From Zymomonas sp. (lineage in GTDB: Bacteria; Pseudomonadota; Alphaproteobacteria; Sphingomonadales; Sphingomonadaceae), in assembly GCA_027489105.1 (NCBI GenBank), contig JAIYAJ010000209.1, positions 1 through 6,987 on the forward strand: a stretch of 6,987 bases of DNA. The letters run 5' to 3'. Of the stretch, positions 1 to 6,509 are shown in pieces (the stretch's first letter is position 1; each line of letters opens with the position of its first letter). The notes beneath the pieces were generated by a model. It worked only from the letters and a program-made list of their open reading frames with translations. It did not search any database and was not told the origin of the DNA. The position numbers were made by a program, and so were the translations under genes.

Positions 1-1574
1 CGGAAGCCATAGGTCTCGGGAATGCCCTGCGGCTCGTCCATCGTGACGATCACGACGTAACGCGGCGCGTCCATCGGGAAGGCCGTGGCAAAGGTCGTGA
101 CCAGACTGTTGTGGATATAGCGACCATTGAGGTTCTTCTCGGCAGTGCCGGTCTTGCCGCCGACGCGCAGGCCGGGGATATCGGCGCCGCGCCCGGTGCC
201 TTCCTTGACGACGAGGCGCATCAGCTGGCGCACCCGCCGGCTGGTCTCCTCGGAGATCACGCGCTCGCCCTTCGGAGCCTGGCCGGGCGCCAACTTGAGC
301 AAGGTCGCGGGGCGCATGATGCCGCCGTTGACCATCGCCGCATAGGCATTGGCGAGGTGCAGCTGGCTGACGGCGATGCCATGGCCATAGGCGACCGTCA
401 TGACGGTCGTCCGCGCCCAGTAGCCGGGCCAGAGCGGCTTGCCGCGCGCGCCGAGTTCGAGGTCGGCGGCGCGGTCGAAGCCGAGCTTGCGGAAGAAGGC
501 CTGGGTGCGCTCGGGCCCCAATTCCTCGGCAATGCGGGCGGTACCGATGTTCGACGAATGGATCAGAATGTCGGGCACCGACATCCAGCGCTTCTGCGGA
601 TGGTCGTCGCGGATCGTGAAGCCGCCGACCTTCAGAGGGGCGGTCGCGTCATAGCGGTGGCCGAAATCGGTGATGACCCCATTTTCGATGGCGTTGGCCA
701 TCGTCAGCACCTTGAAGGTTGAGCCCAGTTCATAGACCGAGCTGATCGCACGATTATAGCGGGCGTCGGGGCGCAGCGGATCGGTGCCGACGGGGACGAG
801 ACCGGGGGCGTTCGGATTGAACACCGGCAGCGAGGCCATGGCGATCACTTCGCCGGTGTGGACGTCGAGGACGATGCCTGCGCCACCGACCGCGAAATGC
901 TTTTCGGCCTGCTTACGGATGGCGCTTTCCAGCGCCGCCTGGACACGGCTGTCGATCGACAGTTCGACCGGCTGGTTGTTCGCGCCGGCACTGGTCAGCC
1001 GCTTGTCGAGATAGGCCTCCATGCCGCTGACGGGCACACCGCCGATATCCATATAGCCGATCACCTGCGCGGCCATCGTGCCCTGCGGATAGAAGCGCTT
1101 CGGCTCGGGTACTTCCTCGATGCCGGGCTCACCCAGCAGGCGCACCGCGCGGATCATCGCGGGGGTGGCGCCGCGCTCCAGATAGACGAATTTGCGGCGC
1201 CCGCTGAGGATGCGAAGATAATAGTCGGCGGTGCGGCTGGGAAAGAGGCGTGCCAGCTCGGTCGCGAGATGGGCCTTGTCGCCGATCACCAGCGGCGGAC
1301 GGATGGCCAGGCTGATCCCGCGGATCGTCGAGGCCAGTACCTTGCCGTTGCGATCGACGATCTCGCCACGCCGTCCGCTGGTCGCTGCGACTGCCGAACG
1401 GTCCGGCCCGTCGAATATGGCGAGATACAGCAGGCGAAGTGCGATGACGCCGATCAGCAGGCCGAACAGCATCATCAGCACCATCAGGCGCTCATGGGCG
1501 GTCTGGACCGTCTGGCCGGTCTTGACGAGGGCGCGGTCGCGCGGTGGGTTTAGCCCGACCGCAGGCGCGTTCAT
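1..1574 (-). CDS. ftsI: Peptidoglycan D,D-transpeptidase FtsI (PBP3), 3' end beyond the left edge
   Basis: Septal class B penicillin-binding protein that cross-links peptidoglycan at the division site. It is anchored in the inner membrane with its catalytic domain in the periplasm, and in known divisomes works with FtsW under FtsQLB control. I translated it by hand: 524 codons are visible and the C-terminus lies outside the window. Residues 1-29 are a short cytoplasmic tail and about 30-53 one membrane helix. The PBP dimerisation domain opens with RRGEIVDRNGKVLA (68-81). The transpeptidase domain has all three active-site motifs: S285-T-F-K288 (in YELGSTFK), S340-S-N342 and K474-T-G476, spaced as in E. 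coli FtsI. The ATG at 1574-1572 overlaps the ftsL stop in an ATGA, with AAAGG six bases upstream (1581-1585). Position in the dcw cluster right after ftsL separates it from elongation PBP2. No frameshift or missing motif is visible. Confidence 0.96.
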   Translation of the reverse strand, partial: MNAPAVGLNPPRDRALVKTGQTVQTAHERLMVLMMLFGLLIGVIALRLLYLAIFDGPDRSAVAATSGRRGEIVDRNGKVLASTIRGISLAIRPPLVIGDKAHLATELARLFPSRTADYYLRILSGRRKFVYLERGATPAMIRAVRLLGEPGIEEVPEPKRFYPQGTMAAQVIGYMDIGGVPVSGMEAYLDKRLTSAGANNQPVELSIDSRVQAALESAIRKQAEKHFAVGGAGIVLDVHTGEVIAMASLPVFNPNAPGLVPVGTDPLRPDARYNRAISSVYELGSTFKVLTMANAIENGVITDFGHRYDATAPLKVGGFTIRDDHPQKRWMSVPDILIHSSNIGTARIAEELGPERTQAFFRKLGFDRAADLELGARGKPLWPGYWARTTVMTVAYGHGIAVSQLHLANAYAAMVNGGIMRPATLLKLAPGQAPKGERVISEETSRRVRQLMRLVVKEGTGRGADIPGLRVGGKTGTAEKNLNGRYIHNSLVTTFATAFPMDAPRYVVIVTMDEPQGIPETYGF

Positions 1575-2194
1575 TGCTTGCCTTTGCGACTGCGGGCGGA
1601 CCGGTCGTCGCTCAGTCCTTCGAGGAAGTCGTCCCCGAGGCTCGCCGGCTTGCTCACCTTGCGCAGCGCCACCTCATGCACCGGCGAGGGAGTCTGTTCG
1701 GCGAGCGCAGGGGCCTTGGCCTGGACATAGTTGGCCGTCCGCAGGCGCGGCTGTTCGACCGCCGGAGCGGGGGCGGGAGCCGGTGCTGCCTGCGACGGCG
1801 CGGTGGCACCGCCAGCATCCTCGATCTTGTCGAAGCTGACCTTGCTGACCGCGCCACGGCTGGCGACGATCTGCGGATCGAGCTGGAGCGCCGGCTGGCC
1901 CTGCGGCTGGGTCATCGCCACGAGCCGTACCGAGGTGGTTGCGAACTGCTCGGGGCCCGGCGCCTGCAGACCATAGACGTTCTGGTTCCACTGCTCGATC
2001 TGAGCGAGACCGCCGCGCGTATCGATCTGCGTGCGCAGCTCGCGGATATCCTGCTGCGTCATCGCGATCCTGCGCTCGACGCTCGCCAGCTCGGCGCGCT
2101 TTGCGGCGACGGTCTGCGAGATCATGTAGAAGGTCAGGGCGGCAGCACAAATGCCTCCGGTCCAGACCACCTCCTTGAAGCGGGTCGTGATCAT
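1571..2194 (-). CDS. ftsL: Cell division protein FtsL, long alphaproteobacterial form
   Basis: Bitopic divisome protein of 207 residues. In studied bacteria FtsL forms a coiled-coil complex with FtsB and FtsQ that activates FtsWI. The sequence shows a short N-terminal tail (1-8), one hydrophobic helix (about 9-27), then a charged heptad-like segment (about 29-58, with L36, V39, I43, I50, L53 and I57) that suits a coiled coil. The rest is periplasmic and includes a low-complexity Ala/Pro stretch (about 130-149) and a charged, basic C-terminus. E. coli FtsL is about 120 residues, so this one carries a long extension. FtsL diverges quickly, and the name rests on topology plus position between rsmH and ftsI. 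I chose the ATG at 2194 over one at 2230 because it makes an ATGA overlap with the rsmH stop and has AAGGA eight bases upstream (2203-2207). Confidence 0.88.
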   Translation of the reverse strand: MITTRFKEVVWTGGICAAALTFYMISQTVAAKRAELASVERRIAMTQQDIRELRTQIDTRGGLAQIEQWNQNVYGLQAPGPEQFATTSVRLVAMTQPQGQPALQLDPQIVASRGAVSKVSFDKIEDAGGATAPSQAAPAPAPAPAVEQPRLRTANYVQAKAPALAEQTPSPVHEVALRKVSKPASLGDDFLEGLSDDRSARSRKGKQ

Positions 2195-3159
2195 CCCTGA
2201 CGTCCTTCTTTCTTTACGCTGAGACCCCATGGCGAGGCCTCGGTCCGGTGCGCGACGCGAAGCGTGGCCGACCGGGACCGGGGGTTTCGGGCAATCTCCG
2301 CATCGCCCGCACGGACGGGTTTGGCGACGGCCTCGAAGCTTGGGCGCGGCCCCCCGGCGCGCGCATCTGGAAGGTGACGGGATCCGGCGGGATTGCCCCC
2401 GCTGCGCTCGCGCAGGAAGCGCTTGACGATCCGGTCCTCGATCGAATGAAAGGAAACGACGGCAAGCCGGCCGCCCGGCTTGAGCACGCGCTCGGCCGCA
2501 GCAAGCCCCTGCTCGAGTTCGTCGAGTTCGGCGTTCAGGTGGATGCGGATTGCCTGGAAGGTCCGGGTCGCCGGGTCTTTCTTCTCATGTGGACGGTGGC
2601 CCAGCGCGCGGCGCACGACTTCGGCCAGTTCGCCGGTCCGCGACAGCGGGCGCGCCTGGACGATCGCCCGCGCGACCCGGCGGGCTCGGGGCTCTTCGCC
2701 AAGCTCGTACAGGACGTCGGCGATCTCGGCTTCGTCGGCGGTGTTGACGAAGTCGGCGGCGCTCATGCCGTCCTGCTCCATCCGCATGTCGAGCGGGCCA
2801 TCCGACTGAAAGGAAAAGCCGCGTTCGGCGCGATCGAGCTGCATCGAGGACACGCCGATGTCGAGCGTCACCCCGTCGACCTGGCCCACGCCGCGCTCGG
2901 CCAGTGCCTCGGCCATGCGCGAGAAGCGCTCGGGAACGAGCATCAGCCGGCCATCGGCCTCATCGACGAGCGGCTGGCCTTCGGCGATCGCATCGGGATC
3001 GCGGTCGAACGCATAGACCTGCGCGCCTTTGGCCAGGATTGCACGCGTATAGCCGCCGGCGCCGAAGGTGCCGTCGACATGAATCTCGTCCGACTGCGGG
3101 GTGAGGCCGGCAATGACCTCGTCCAGAAGGACAGGGATATGGGGAGCGGCGGCGGTCAT
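2191..3159 (-). CDS. rsmH: 16S rRNA (cytosine(1402)-N(4))-methyltransferase RsmH (MraW)
   Basis: S-adenosylmethionine-dependent methyltransferase that modifies N4 of C1402 in the decoding centre of 16S rRNA. It is cytoplasmic and 322 residues long, normal for the family. The N-terminus [10 protein letters not shown] (7-16) is typical. The SAM-binding motif I is [11 protein letters not shown] (28-38), followed by the acidic FDRDPDAI (51-58). The signature [11 protein letters not shown] lies at 99-109 and SFHSIEDR at 236-243. The open frame continues upstream into mraZ sequence, but the ATG at 3159-3157 is clearly the start: it forms an ATGA overlap with the mraZ stop, has a strong AAGGAG five bases upstream (3165-3170), and begins the conserved N-terminus. 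It is second in the dcw operon and probably depends on the promoter before mraZ. Confidence 0.97.
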   Translation of the reverse strand: MTAAAPHIPVLLDEVIAGLTPQSDEIHVDGTFGAGGYTRAILAKGAQVYAFDRDPDAIAEGQPLVDEADGRLMLVPERFSRMAEALAERGVGQVDGVTLDIGVSSMQLDRAERGFSFQSDGPLDMRMEQDGMSAADFVNTADEAEIADVLYELGEEPRARRVARAIVQARPLSRTGELAEVVRRALGHRPHEKKDPATRTFQAIRIHLNAELDELEQGLAAAERVLKPGGRLAVVSFHSIEDRIVKRFLRERSGGNPAGSRHLPDARAGGPRPSFEAVAKPVRAGDAEIARNPRSRSATLRVAHRTEASPWGLSVKKEGRQG

Positions 3160-3683
3160 GCGCGCTCCTTCCGCTTGGCGAAGAGCTCTTCCATCTCCTC
3201 GATGACTTCCTCCGACTCGCCGCCGGGGGTGGTGCGCAGGACGTCGGGGCTCCAGATGCGGAAGCGCCGGCCGCGACCGACGAAGAAGGCGTCGCCGGTG
3301 ATGCTTGCCTTGGTGCGCAGCCGTTCGGGCAGGATCATCCGGCCGGCCGCGTCGAAATTGACGTCCTTCATCAGCGGGAAGGCCTCGGCCTCGAGCCGGT
3401 CGAGAATGTCGCCCATCAGTTCGCCGGTCTGTTCGGACAGGCGCGCGGCATGCGCGGTCATCTGCTCCTCGGTCTCGGCGATCTGCAGGCCGTCGCTGAC
3501 CTCGATGCAGGGAAGGGTGGGGTGGCGCGTCATGCGCAAAGTCTTTTCGAGACCCGAGGCGACCTTGCCCGATCCGCAACGGATTTCGATGGTCTGACGA
3601 AAGGCAGCCGGGAGCGAAACGCGCCCTTTCAGGTCCACGCCGTTCATATGAACGTCATTGAAGACCGCACCACCCGCCGCCAC
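3156..3683 (-). CDS. mraZ: Transcriptional regulator MraZ
   Basis: DNA-binding protein of the double SpoVT/AbrB type. In E. coli it represses the dcw operon by binding TGGG-type direct repeats upstream of its own gene. Both signature DXXXR loops are visible, D17-L-K-G-R21 followed by VSLP and D111-A-A-G-R115 followed by MILP, so the two half-domains are intact. The C-terminus is Glu-rich and ends in KRKERA. I chose the GTG at 3683 (175 residues) because it keeps the Phe ([11 protein letters not shown], residues 7-17) that aligns with the usual MFxG opening strand. The ATG at 3647 would give 163 residues and lose that strand. Neither start has a strong ribosome binding site; the GTG has only GGGG eight bases upstream. 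An ATG at 3788 would add an arginine-rich leader unlike the family and is unlikely. It is the first gene of the dcw operon. Confidence 0.92.
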   Translation of the reverse strand: MAAGGAVFNDVHMNGVDLKGRVSLPAAFRQTIEIRCGSGKVASGLEKTLRMTRHPTLPCIEVSDGLQIAETEEQMTAHAARLSEQTGELMGDILDRLEAEAFPLMKDVNFDAAGRMILPERLRTKASITGDAFFVGRGRRFRIWSPDVLRTTPGGESEEVIEEMEELFAKRKERA

Positions 3684-3769
3684 CGAACAAACCCCGTTTT
3701 CTGAGGGGAGAACCGCTGCGCCATGCCGCCCAGAAGGCCGCGGGAGGCGTCGATGCGTAGGGCGATACT

Positions 3770-3787
3770 CCCCACCCCATTGCACCA
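3770..3787 (-). promoter_or_regulatory. Possible MraZ operator (TGGGG repeats)
   Basis: On the minus strand TGGTG (3787-3783) is followed by TGGGG (3779-3775) and directly by TGGGG (3774-3770), just downstream of the candidate mraZ promoters. MraZ boxes in E. coli are TGGGN units with a 10-base period in the same position relative to mraZ. Here the spacing is 8 and 5 bases, so the match is to the motif but not to the known spacing. MraZ itself is encoded immediately downstream, which makes autoregulation plausible but unproven. Confidence 0.3.
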
Positions 3788-3791
3788 TTGG

Positions 3792-3835
3792 GATGTACTT
3801 GGATCACTCTGGTTTGACAAAGGGTTTTTATACCA
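3792..3835 (-). promoter_or_regulatory. Candidate promoter(s) for the mraZ-rsmH-ftsL-ftsI operon
   Basis: Two sigma70-like readings lie on the minus strand. The first is an extended -10, TGG-TATAAA (3835-3827), with no good -35 at the expected distance. The second is TTGTCA (3820-3815), a 17-base spacer, then TACATC (3797-3792), which has a fair -35 and a weak -10. Either would give a 5' leader of roughly 100 to 140 bases before the GTG start of mraZ. Location and AT content favour a promoter here, but the choice between the two is open. Confidence 0.35.
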
Positions 3836-3949
3836 TTTTGTGGTTCCACATGGTTCTGGCTGTGGATTGTGGGGGATGGTCTGCCGCCGTCTAACGGGTG
3901 AAAAATGCGCAAAGCGCCGAAATCCGCGGGGAATGCCCCGGGATGAGCC

Positions 3950-3958
3950 TGTGGATAA
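3950..3958 (-). promoter_or_regulatory. DnaA-box-like site
   Basis: The minus strand reads TTATCCACA, an exact match to the classical DnaA box consensus. It lies about 115 to 135 bases upstream of the candidate mraZ promoter elements, in non-coding sequence. A partial relative, CAATCCACA, is on the same strand at 3869-3861. A single 9-mer can occur by chance, so this is a candidate binding site for replication initiator DnaA and not evidence of an origin. Confidence 0.35.
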
Positions 3959-4047
3959 GTTTAGGGAAAAGCCATGTACCGCCCCGGTAACGATCCGGAA
4001 CGGGCTGTGATGTCCGGTCGGTCGGCGTGCCGCCGGCCGCTACGCGG

Positions 4048-4278
4048 TCAGGGTCGGGCGGGTTGCGGTTGAGTCGCCTGGGACTCGCCGCTGGTGCCGC
4101 CGGGGGCCACGCCGAGTTCGGCCAGGGGATCGCCCGAGGGGGCGCTGCTATTGGCGGCAGAGGCGAGATTGGCTTCCTCGCTCCTGTCCCTGGACCGGAA
4201 GCCGACGATCGCAGCAGCGAAGAGGACGATGAGGAACACCACGGCGAGGCCGGTGATGCCGATCCGCACGCGATGCAT
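4048..4278 (-). CDS. Small single-pass membrane protein, function unknown
   Basis: A 76-residue protein that I do not recognise. It has a short basic N-terminus (MHRVRIG), one hydrophobic helix at about residues 8-26, a basic stop (FRSRDR, about 27-32), and a flexible tail rich in Ala, Gly, Ser, Pro and Gln ending in QPQPARP. The topology could be a bitopic membrane protein or an uncleaved signal anchor; there is no lipobox. The ATG at 4278 is fixed by an in-frame TAA three codons upstream, and GGGGA lies ten bases before the start. It follows the cysteine synthase gene in the same direction after 119 bases and precedes the dcw control region, so it may be read through from the former or have its own promoter. 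Coding character is reasonable, but without a comparison it could still be spurious. Confidence 0.6.
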   Translation of the reverse strand: MHRVRIGITGLAVVFLIVLFAAAIVGFRSRDRSEEANLASAANSSAPSGDPLAELGVAPGGTSGESQATQPQPARP

Positions 4279-4351
4279 CAGACGTTATTCCCCATGGCTC
4301 TTTTTTCGGTCAGCCCGGCGTGCAGGTCAATCGGCAATATAAGGGGGCCCG

Positions 4352-4394
4352 CCACGCCCGCGACACCACGCCCGCCCGACGTTGTTGATGTCGC
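4352..4394. repeat. Short direct and inverted repeats downstream of cysK
   Basis: CCACGCCCGC occurs at 4352-4361 and again at 4367-4376. Overlapping them is an inverted repeat, GCGACA (4360-4365) with TGTCGC (4389-4394), enclosing 23 bases. They lie just after the cysteine synthase stop. No T tract follows on the minus strand, so a classical terminator is not supported; a transcript-end structure is possible. Confidence 0.3.
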
Positions 4395-4397
4395 GCC

Positions 4398-5396
4398 TCA
4401 GCGGCGGAGCAGGTCGGGAACGGGCAGTCCCTTGGACTCGAGCCAGGTCGGATTGAACAGCGAGGAAAGGTAGCGCATGCCCGGATCGCACAGGATCGTG
4501 ACGATACGTTTGCCGGGCCCCAATTCACGCGCGAGTGCCATCGCGCCCGCCACGTTGATGCCGGACGAAAGCCCCACGCACAGCCCCTCATTCTCCAGCA
4601 GTGCGAACGCCTGTTCGAGACCCTGTTCGTCGGAGATGCGGAACTGCGTGTCGATCGGTGCGCCGTCGAGATTGGCGGTGATGCGGCTCTGGCCGATGCC
4701 CTCCGCGACGCTCGACCCTTCAGCCTTCAATTCGCCATGCGCGAAATAATTATACAGCGCGGCGCCATGCGGATCGGTCAGGCCGATCACGATATCCTCG
4801 TTGAACGACTTCAGGCCAAGGCCGACGCCCGCCAGCGTTCCGCCGGTACCAACGGCGCAGGTGAAACCGTCGATTCGTCCCTCGGTCTGCGCCCAGATTT
4901 CCGGTGCGGTGGTGCGGATATGGGCGAGGCGGTTGGCGGTGTTGTCGAACTGGTTGGCCCACAGCGCGCCCGGTGTCTCCTCGGCGATCCGGCGCGAAGT
5001 GTGCACATAATGGGCGGGGTTGGAGTAAGCTGTCGGTGCGACCAGCACCAGCTCCGCGCCCAGCGCACGCAGGGTCTGCTGCTTCTCCTGGCTCTGGGTG
5101 TCGGTCATCACGATGATCGTGCGGTAGCCGCGCGCATTGCCGACCAAAGCGAGGCCGATGCCGGTATTGCCGGCGGTGCCCTCGACGATCACCCCGCCCG
5201 GCGCGATCAGGCCACGCTCCTCTGCATCGGTTATGATAGCGAGCGCGGCGCGGTCCTTGACCGACCCGCCCGGATTCATGAACTCGCATTTGGCGAGGAT
5301 GTCGCAGCCGGTCGCCTCGCTCGGGCCCTTGAGGCGGACGAGCGGCGTGTTGCCGATCAGCGAGATGGCGTCGGGGGCAATGGTCTGGCGTAGCAT
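4398..5396 (-). CDS. cysK: Cysteine synthase (O-acetylserine sulfhydrylase), CysK type
   Basis: Pyridoxal-phosphate enzyme that makes L-cysteine from O-acetylserine and sulfide, the last step of sulfate assimilation; cytoplasmic. It is 332 residues long, usual for the family. Residues 13-22 (LIGNTPLVRL) form the conserved opening. NPGGSVKDR (41-49) carries the PLP lysine K47. TAGNTG (74-79) is the substrate-binding loop, GTGGT (183-187) the PLP phosphate loop, and EGIGQ and SSGIN motifs follow in the C-terminal half. The C-terminus reads CDPGMRYLSSLFNPTWL, where relatives I recall have CDYGxRYQSKLFN, a mild difference. The fold II family also includes CysM and cystathionine beta-synthase. No CBS domain is present, and the EGTAGNTGIGLA version fits CysK-like alphaproteobacterial enzymes. 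The ATG at 5396 is preceded only by a weak AGG. It is divergent from the glycosylase gene across 77 bases. Confidence 0.93.
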   Translation of the reverse strand: MLRQTIAPDAISLIGNTPLVRLKGPSEATGCDILAKCEFMNPGGSVKDRAALAIITDAEERGLIAPGGVIVEGTAGNTGIGLALVGNARGYRTIIVMTDTQSQEKQQTLRALGAELVLVAPTAYSNPAHYVHTSRRIAEETPGALWANQFDNTANRLAHIRTTAPEIWAQTEGRIDGFTCAVGTGGTLAGVGLGLKSFNEDIVIGLTDPHGAALYNYFAHGELKAEGSSVAEGIGQSRITANLDGAPIDTQFRISDEQGLEQAFALLENEGLCVGLSSGINVAGAMALARELGPGKRIVTILCDPGMRYLSSLFNPTWLESKGLPVPDLLRR

Positions 5397-5473
5397 GCCG
5401 CCTGCCTAGCCGAGTGCGCAGCCCATTGCCAACATAGCTTGTGTTGCGGTCCCCCCATGCCCAGCTTCAGGCC

Positions 5474-5971
5474 ATGACGCGCAAGGCCAGCTTCCCGCCC
5501 GTGGTCCGGGCCGACACGAAACTGCTTCTTCTCGGCAGCCTGCCCGGCGAGGCGTCGCTGCGGGCGGACCGCTATTATGCCCATCCCCAGAACCAGTTCT
5601 GGAAACTGGCGGGCGCCGTAGCGGGCATCGCCGATCTGCACGAGCGTCCCTATGAAGACCGGCTCTTATCGCTGCTCGACGCCGGTATCGGGCTGTGGGA
5701 CGTGGTCGCGGATGCGCTGCGCTGCGGAAGCCTCGATGCTGCAATACGGGATCATCGAGCGAATGATCTTGTTGCGTTGATCGGAACACTCCCGCAGCTG
5801 CGTGGGGTCGGTTTCAACGGCGGCACTGCCGCGCGCATCGGTCGAAATTTGCTGGCGGGAATCTCGGAAATCCGGCTTTTCGACCTGCCCTCCAGCAGTC
5901 CGGCCTATACGCTGGCACTGGCGACGAAGACCGAGCGCTGGATGGCGATGCACGCCTGCCTGCAGCAATGA
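5474..5971 (+). CDS. DNA-deoxyinosine (hypoxanthine-DNA) glycosylase, uracil-DNA glycosylase superfamily
   Basis: Predicted base-excision repair enzyme that removes hypoxanthine, the product of adenine deamination, from DNA. It is 165 residues long, in line with the small family 6 (HDG) glycosylases. Motif A region: LLLLGSLPGEASL (17-29) followed by YYAHPQNQFW (34-43), where N40 is the Asn expected to be functionally important in HDG enzymes. A middle GIGLWDVV (71-78) and a late LPSSSPAY (138-145), in the place of the HPSP loop of other uracil glycosylases, complete the pattern. The ATG at 5474 begins the family-like N-terminus; an in-frame GTG at 5441 would add 11 residues without clear support. 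The ribosome binding site is poor (AGG only two bases away), so the start is less sure than the identity. It is divergent from cysK. Substrate preference is inferred from family resemblance. Confidence 0.87.
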   Translation: MTRKASFPPVVRADTKLLLLGSLPGEASLRADRYYAHPQNQFWKLAGAVAGIADLHERPYEDRLLSLLDAGIGLWDVVADALRCGSLDAAIRDHRANDLVALIGTLPQLRGVGFNGGTAARIGRNLLAGISEIRLFDLPSSSPAYTLALATKTERWMAMHACLQQ

Positions 5972-6076
5972 TGTCGTGACAGGCCCGCAAAAGATAAAAA
6001 ATGTCTGTTCACTCACCCTTCATGCAATCGCTCTACTTGACGCACCGCACACAAGACCCGCAAGAGATAGAGCGCT

Positions 6077-6457
6077 ATGCAAATCCATTCCCGCCTCATC
6101 ACCGCCGCCGTCCTCGGAACGGCGCTTATGCTGACCGCTTGCGGAAAGCCCGAAACCATCACCGCAGGGGAGGCCGACCCCGATGCGAACGCGCTCAACG
6201 CTGCTGCCCCGGTCGAACTGCCGCCGATGGTCACCCACAGCCGCACCTATCGCTGCGCCGACGGCGCGCTCGTCTATGTCGACTTCCTCAGCAACAACAG
6301 TGCGACGCTCAAGAAGGACAAGGCGGAAGCCGGTACCCAGCTGAAGGCCGAAGCGGCCGGCAAGCCCTACACGGCCGAAGGATATTCGGTCAGCGGCGAC
6401 GGCCCGCAGGTCGAGATCGCCATGCCGGGCAAGGCTGCGCAGAGCTGCAAGGCCTGA
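6077..6457 (+). CDS. Small lipoprotein with an MliC-like C-terminal domain
   Basis: A 126-residue predicted lipoprotein. The signal peptide has a positive start (MQIHSR), a hydrophobic core (about 7-18) and a lipobox L19-T-A-C22; cleavage before C22 would leave a lipid-anchored protein of 105 residues. Residues 23-55 are a flexible acidic, Ala-rich linker. The C-terminal part runs YRCADGALVYVDF (58-70) to QSCKA (122-126), and C60 and C124 could form a disulfide. This layout (YxCxDG, beta-rich, second Cys at the very end) resembles MliC/PliC inhibitors of C-type lysozyme. That match is by eye and the key inhibitory residues were not confirmed, so the function is tentative. The ribosome binding site is weak (GAGATAGAG). 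It is a single gene, 105 bases after the glycosylase gene and closed by its own terminator. Confidence 0.82.
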   Translation: MQIHSRLITAAVLGTALMLTACGKPETITAGEADPDANALNAAAPVELPPMVTHSRTYRCADGALVYVDFLSNNSATLKKDKAEAGTQLKAEAAGKPYTAEGYSVSGDGPQVEIAMPGKAAQSCKA

Positions 6458-6479
6458 TTTTCAGCCAGACGAAGATTGG

Positions 6480-6509
6480 AGCCGGCGGACGATGTTCGCC
6501 GGCTTATTT
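6480..6509 (+). terminator. Rho-independent terminator after the lipoprotein gene
   Basis: Inverted repeat with an 11-base-pair stem: 6480-6490 pairs with 6494-6504 around a GAT loop (6491-6493), with one G-U pair. It is GC-rich and followed on the plus strand by TATTT. It begins 22 bases after the lipoprotein stop and ends at the stop codon of the convergent YbaK-family gene. The T tract is interrupted and short. On the minus strand the stem is not followed by T, so it should act mainly on plus-strand transcripts. Confidence 0.65.

Larger units (their letters stand above)
3684..4047. other. Gene-free control region upstream of the dcw operon
   Basis: These 364 bases separate the end of the small membrane protein gene from the mraZ start. 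I see no protein with family character in either strand. The part near 3811-3840 is richer in A and T than the rest of the window. It contains candidate minus-strand promoters, a TGGGG repeat, TGTGG motifs in both orientations (3839-3850, 3861-3865) and a DnaA-box-like site. Two small hairpins are present: CGGGG/CCCCG at 3927-3940, and GCGC/GCGC at 3907-3917 followed on the minus strand by ATTTTT (3906-3901). The second could be a weak terminator for transcripts arriving from the cysteine synthase side, but its stem is only four base pairs. Confidence 0.7.

Noticed and set aside
111..1553. Plus-strand open frames at 111-722 and 858-1553
   Set aside because: They are antisense to ftsI, whose three active-site motifs are intact on the minus strand. 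Their translations look like GC-rich shadow sequence.
2248..3597. 449-codon open frame on the plus strand
   Set aside because: It lies antisense to rsmH and part of mraZ, both of which have clear family motifs. Its translation has no recognisable domain; long antisense frames are expected at this GC content.
3814..3834. TTGACA followed by TATACC on the plus strand
   Set aside because: The spacer is only 9 bases, and no plus-strand gene follows until 5474. The minus-strand reading of the same AT-rich patch makes more sense.
3927..3940. CGGGG-AATG-CCCCG hairpin as a terminator
   Set aside because: The stem is only five base pairs, with no T tract directly after it on either strand.
3684..4047. 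Replication origin, suggested by a DnaA box and AT-rich patch
   Set aside because: There is only one exact box and one partial box, no cluster of sites, and no dnaA, hemE, parAB or similar origin-linked gene nearby.
3684..4047. CtrA binding sites (TTAA-N7-TTAA) in the dcw control region
   Set aside because: I looked for paired TTAA half-sites and saw none.
4737..5393. 218-codon plus-strand open frame
   Set aside because: It is antisense to the cysteine synthase gene, which explains the open frame.
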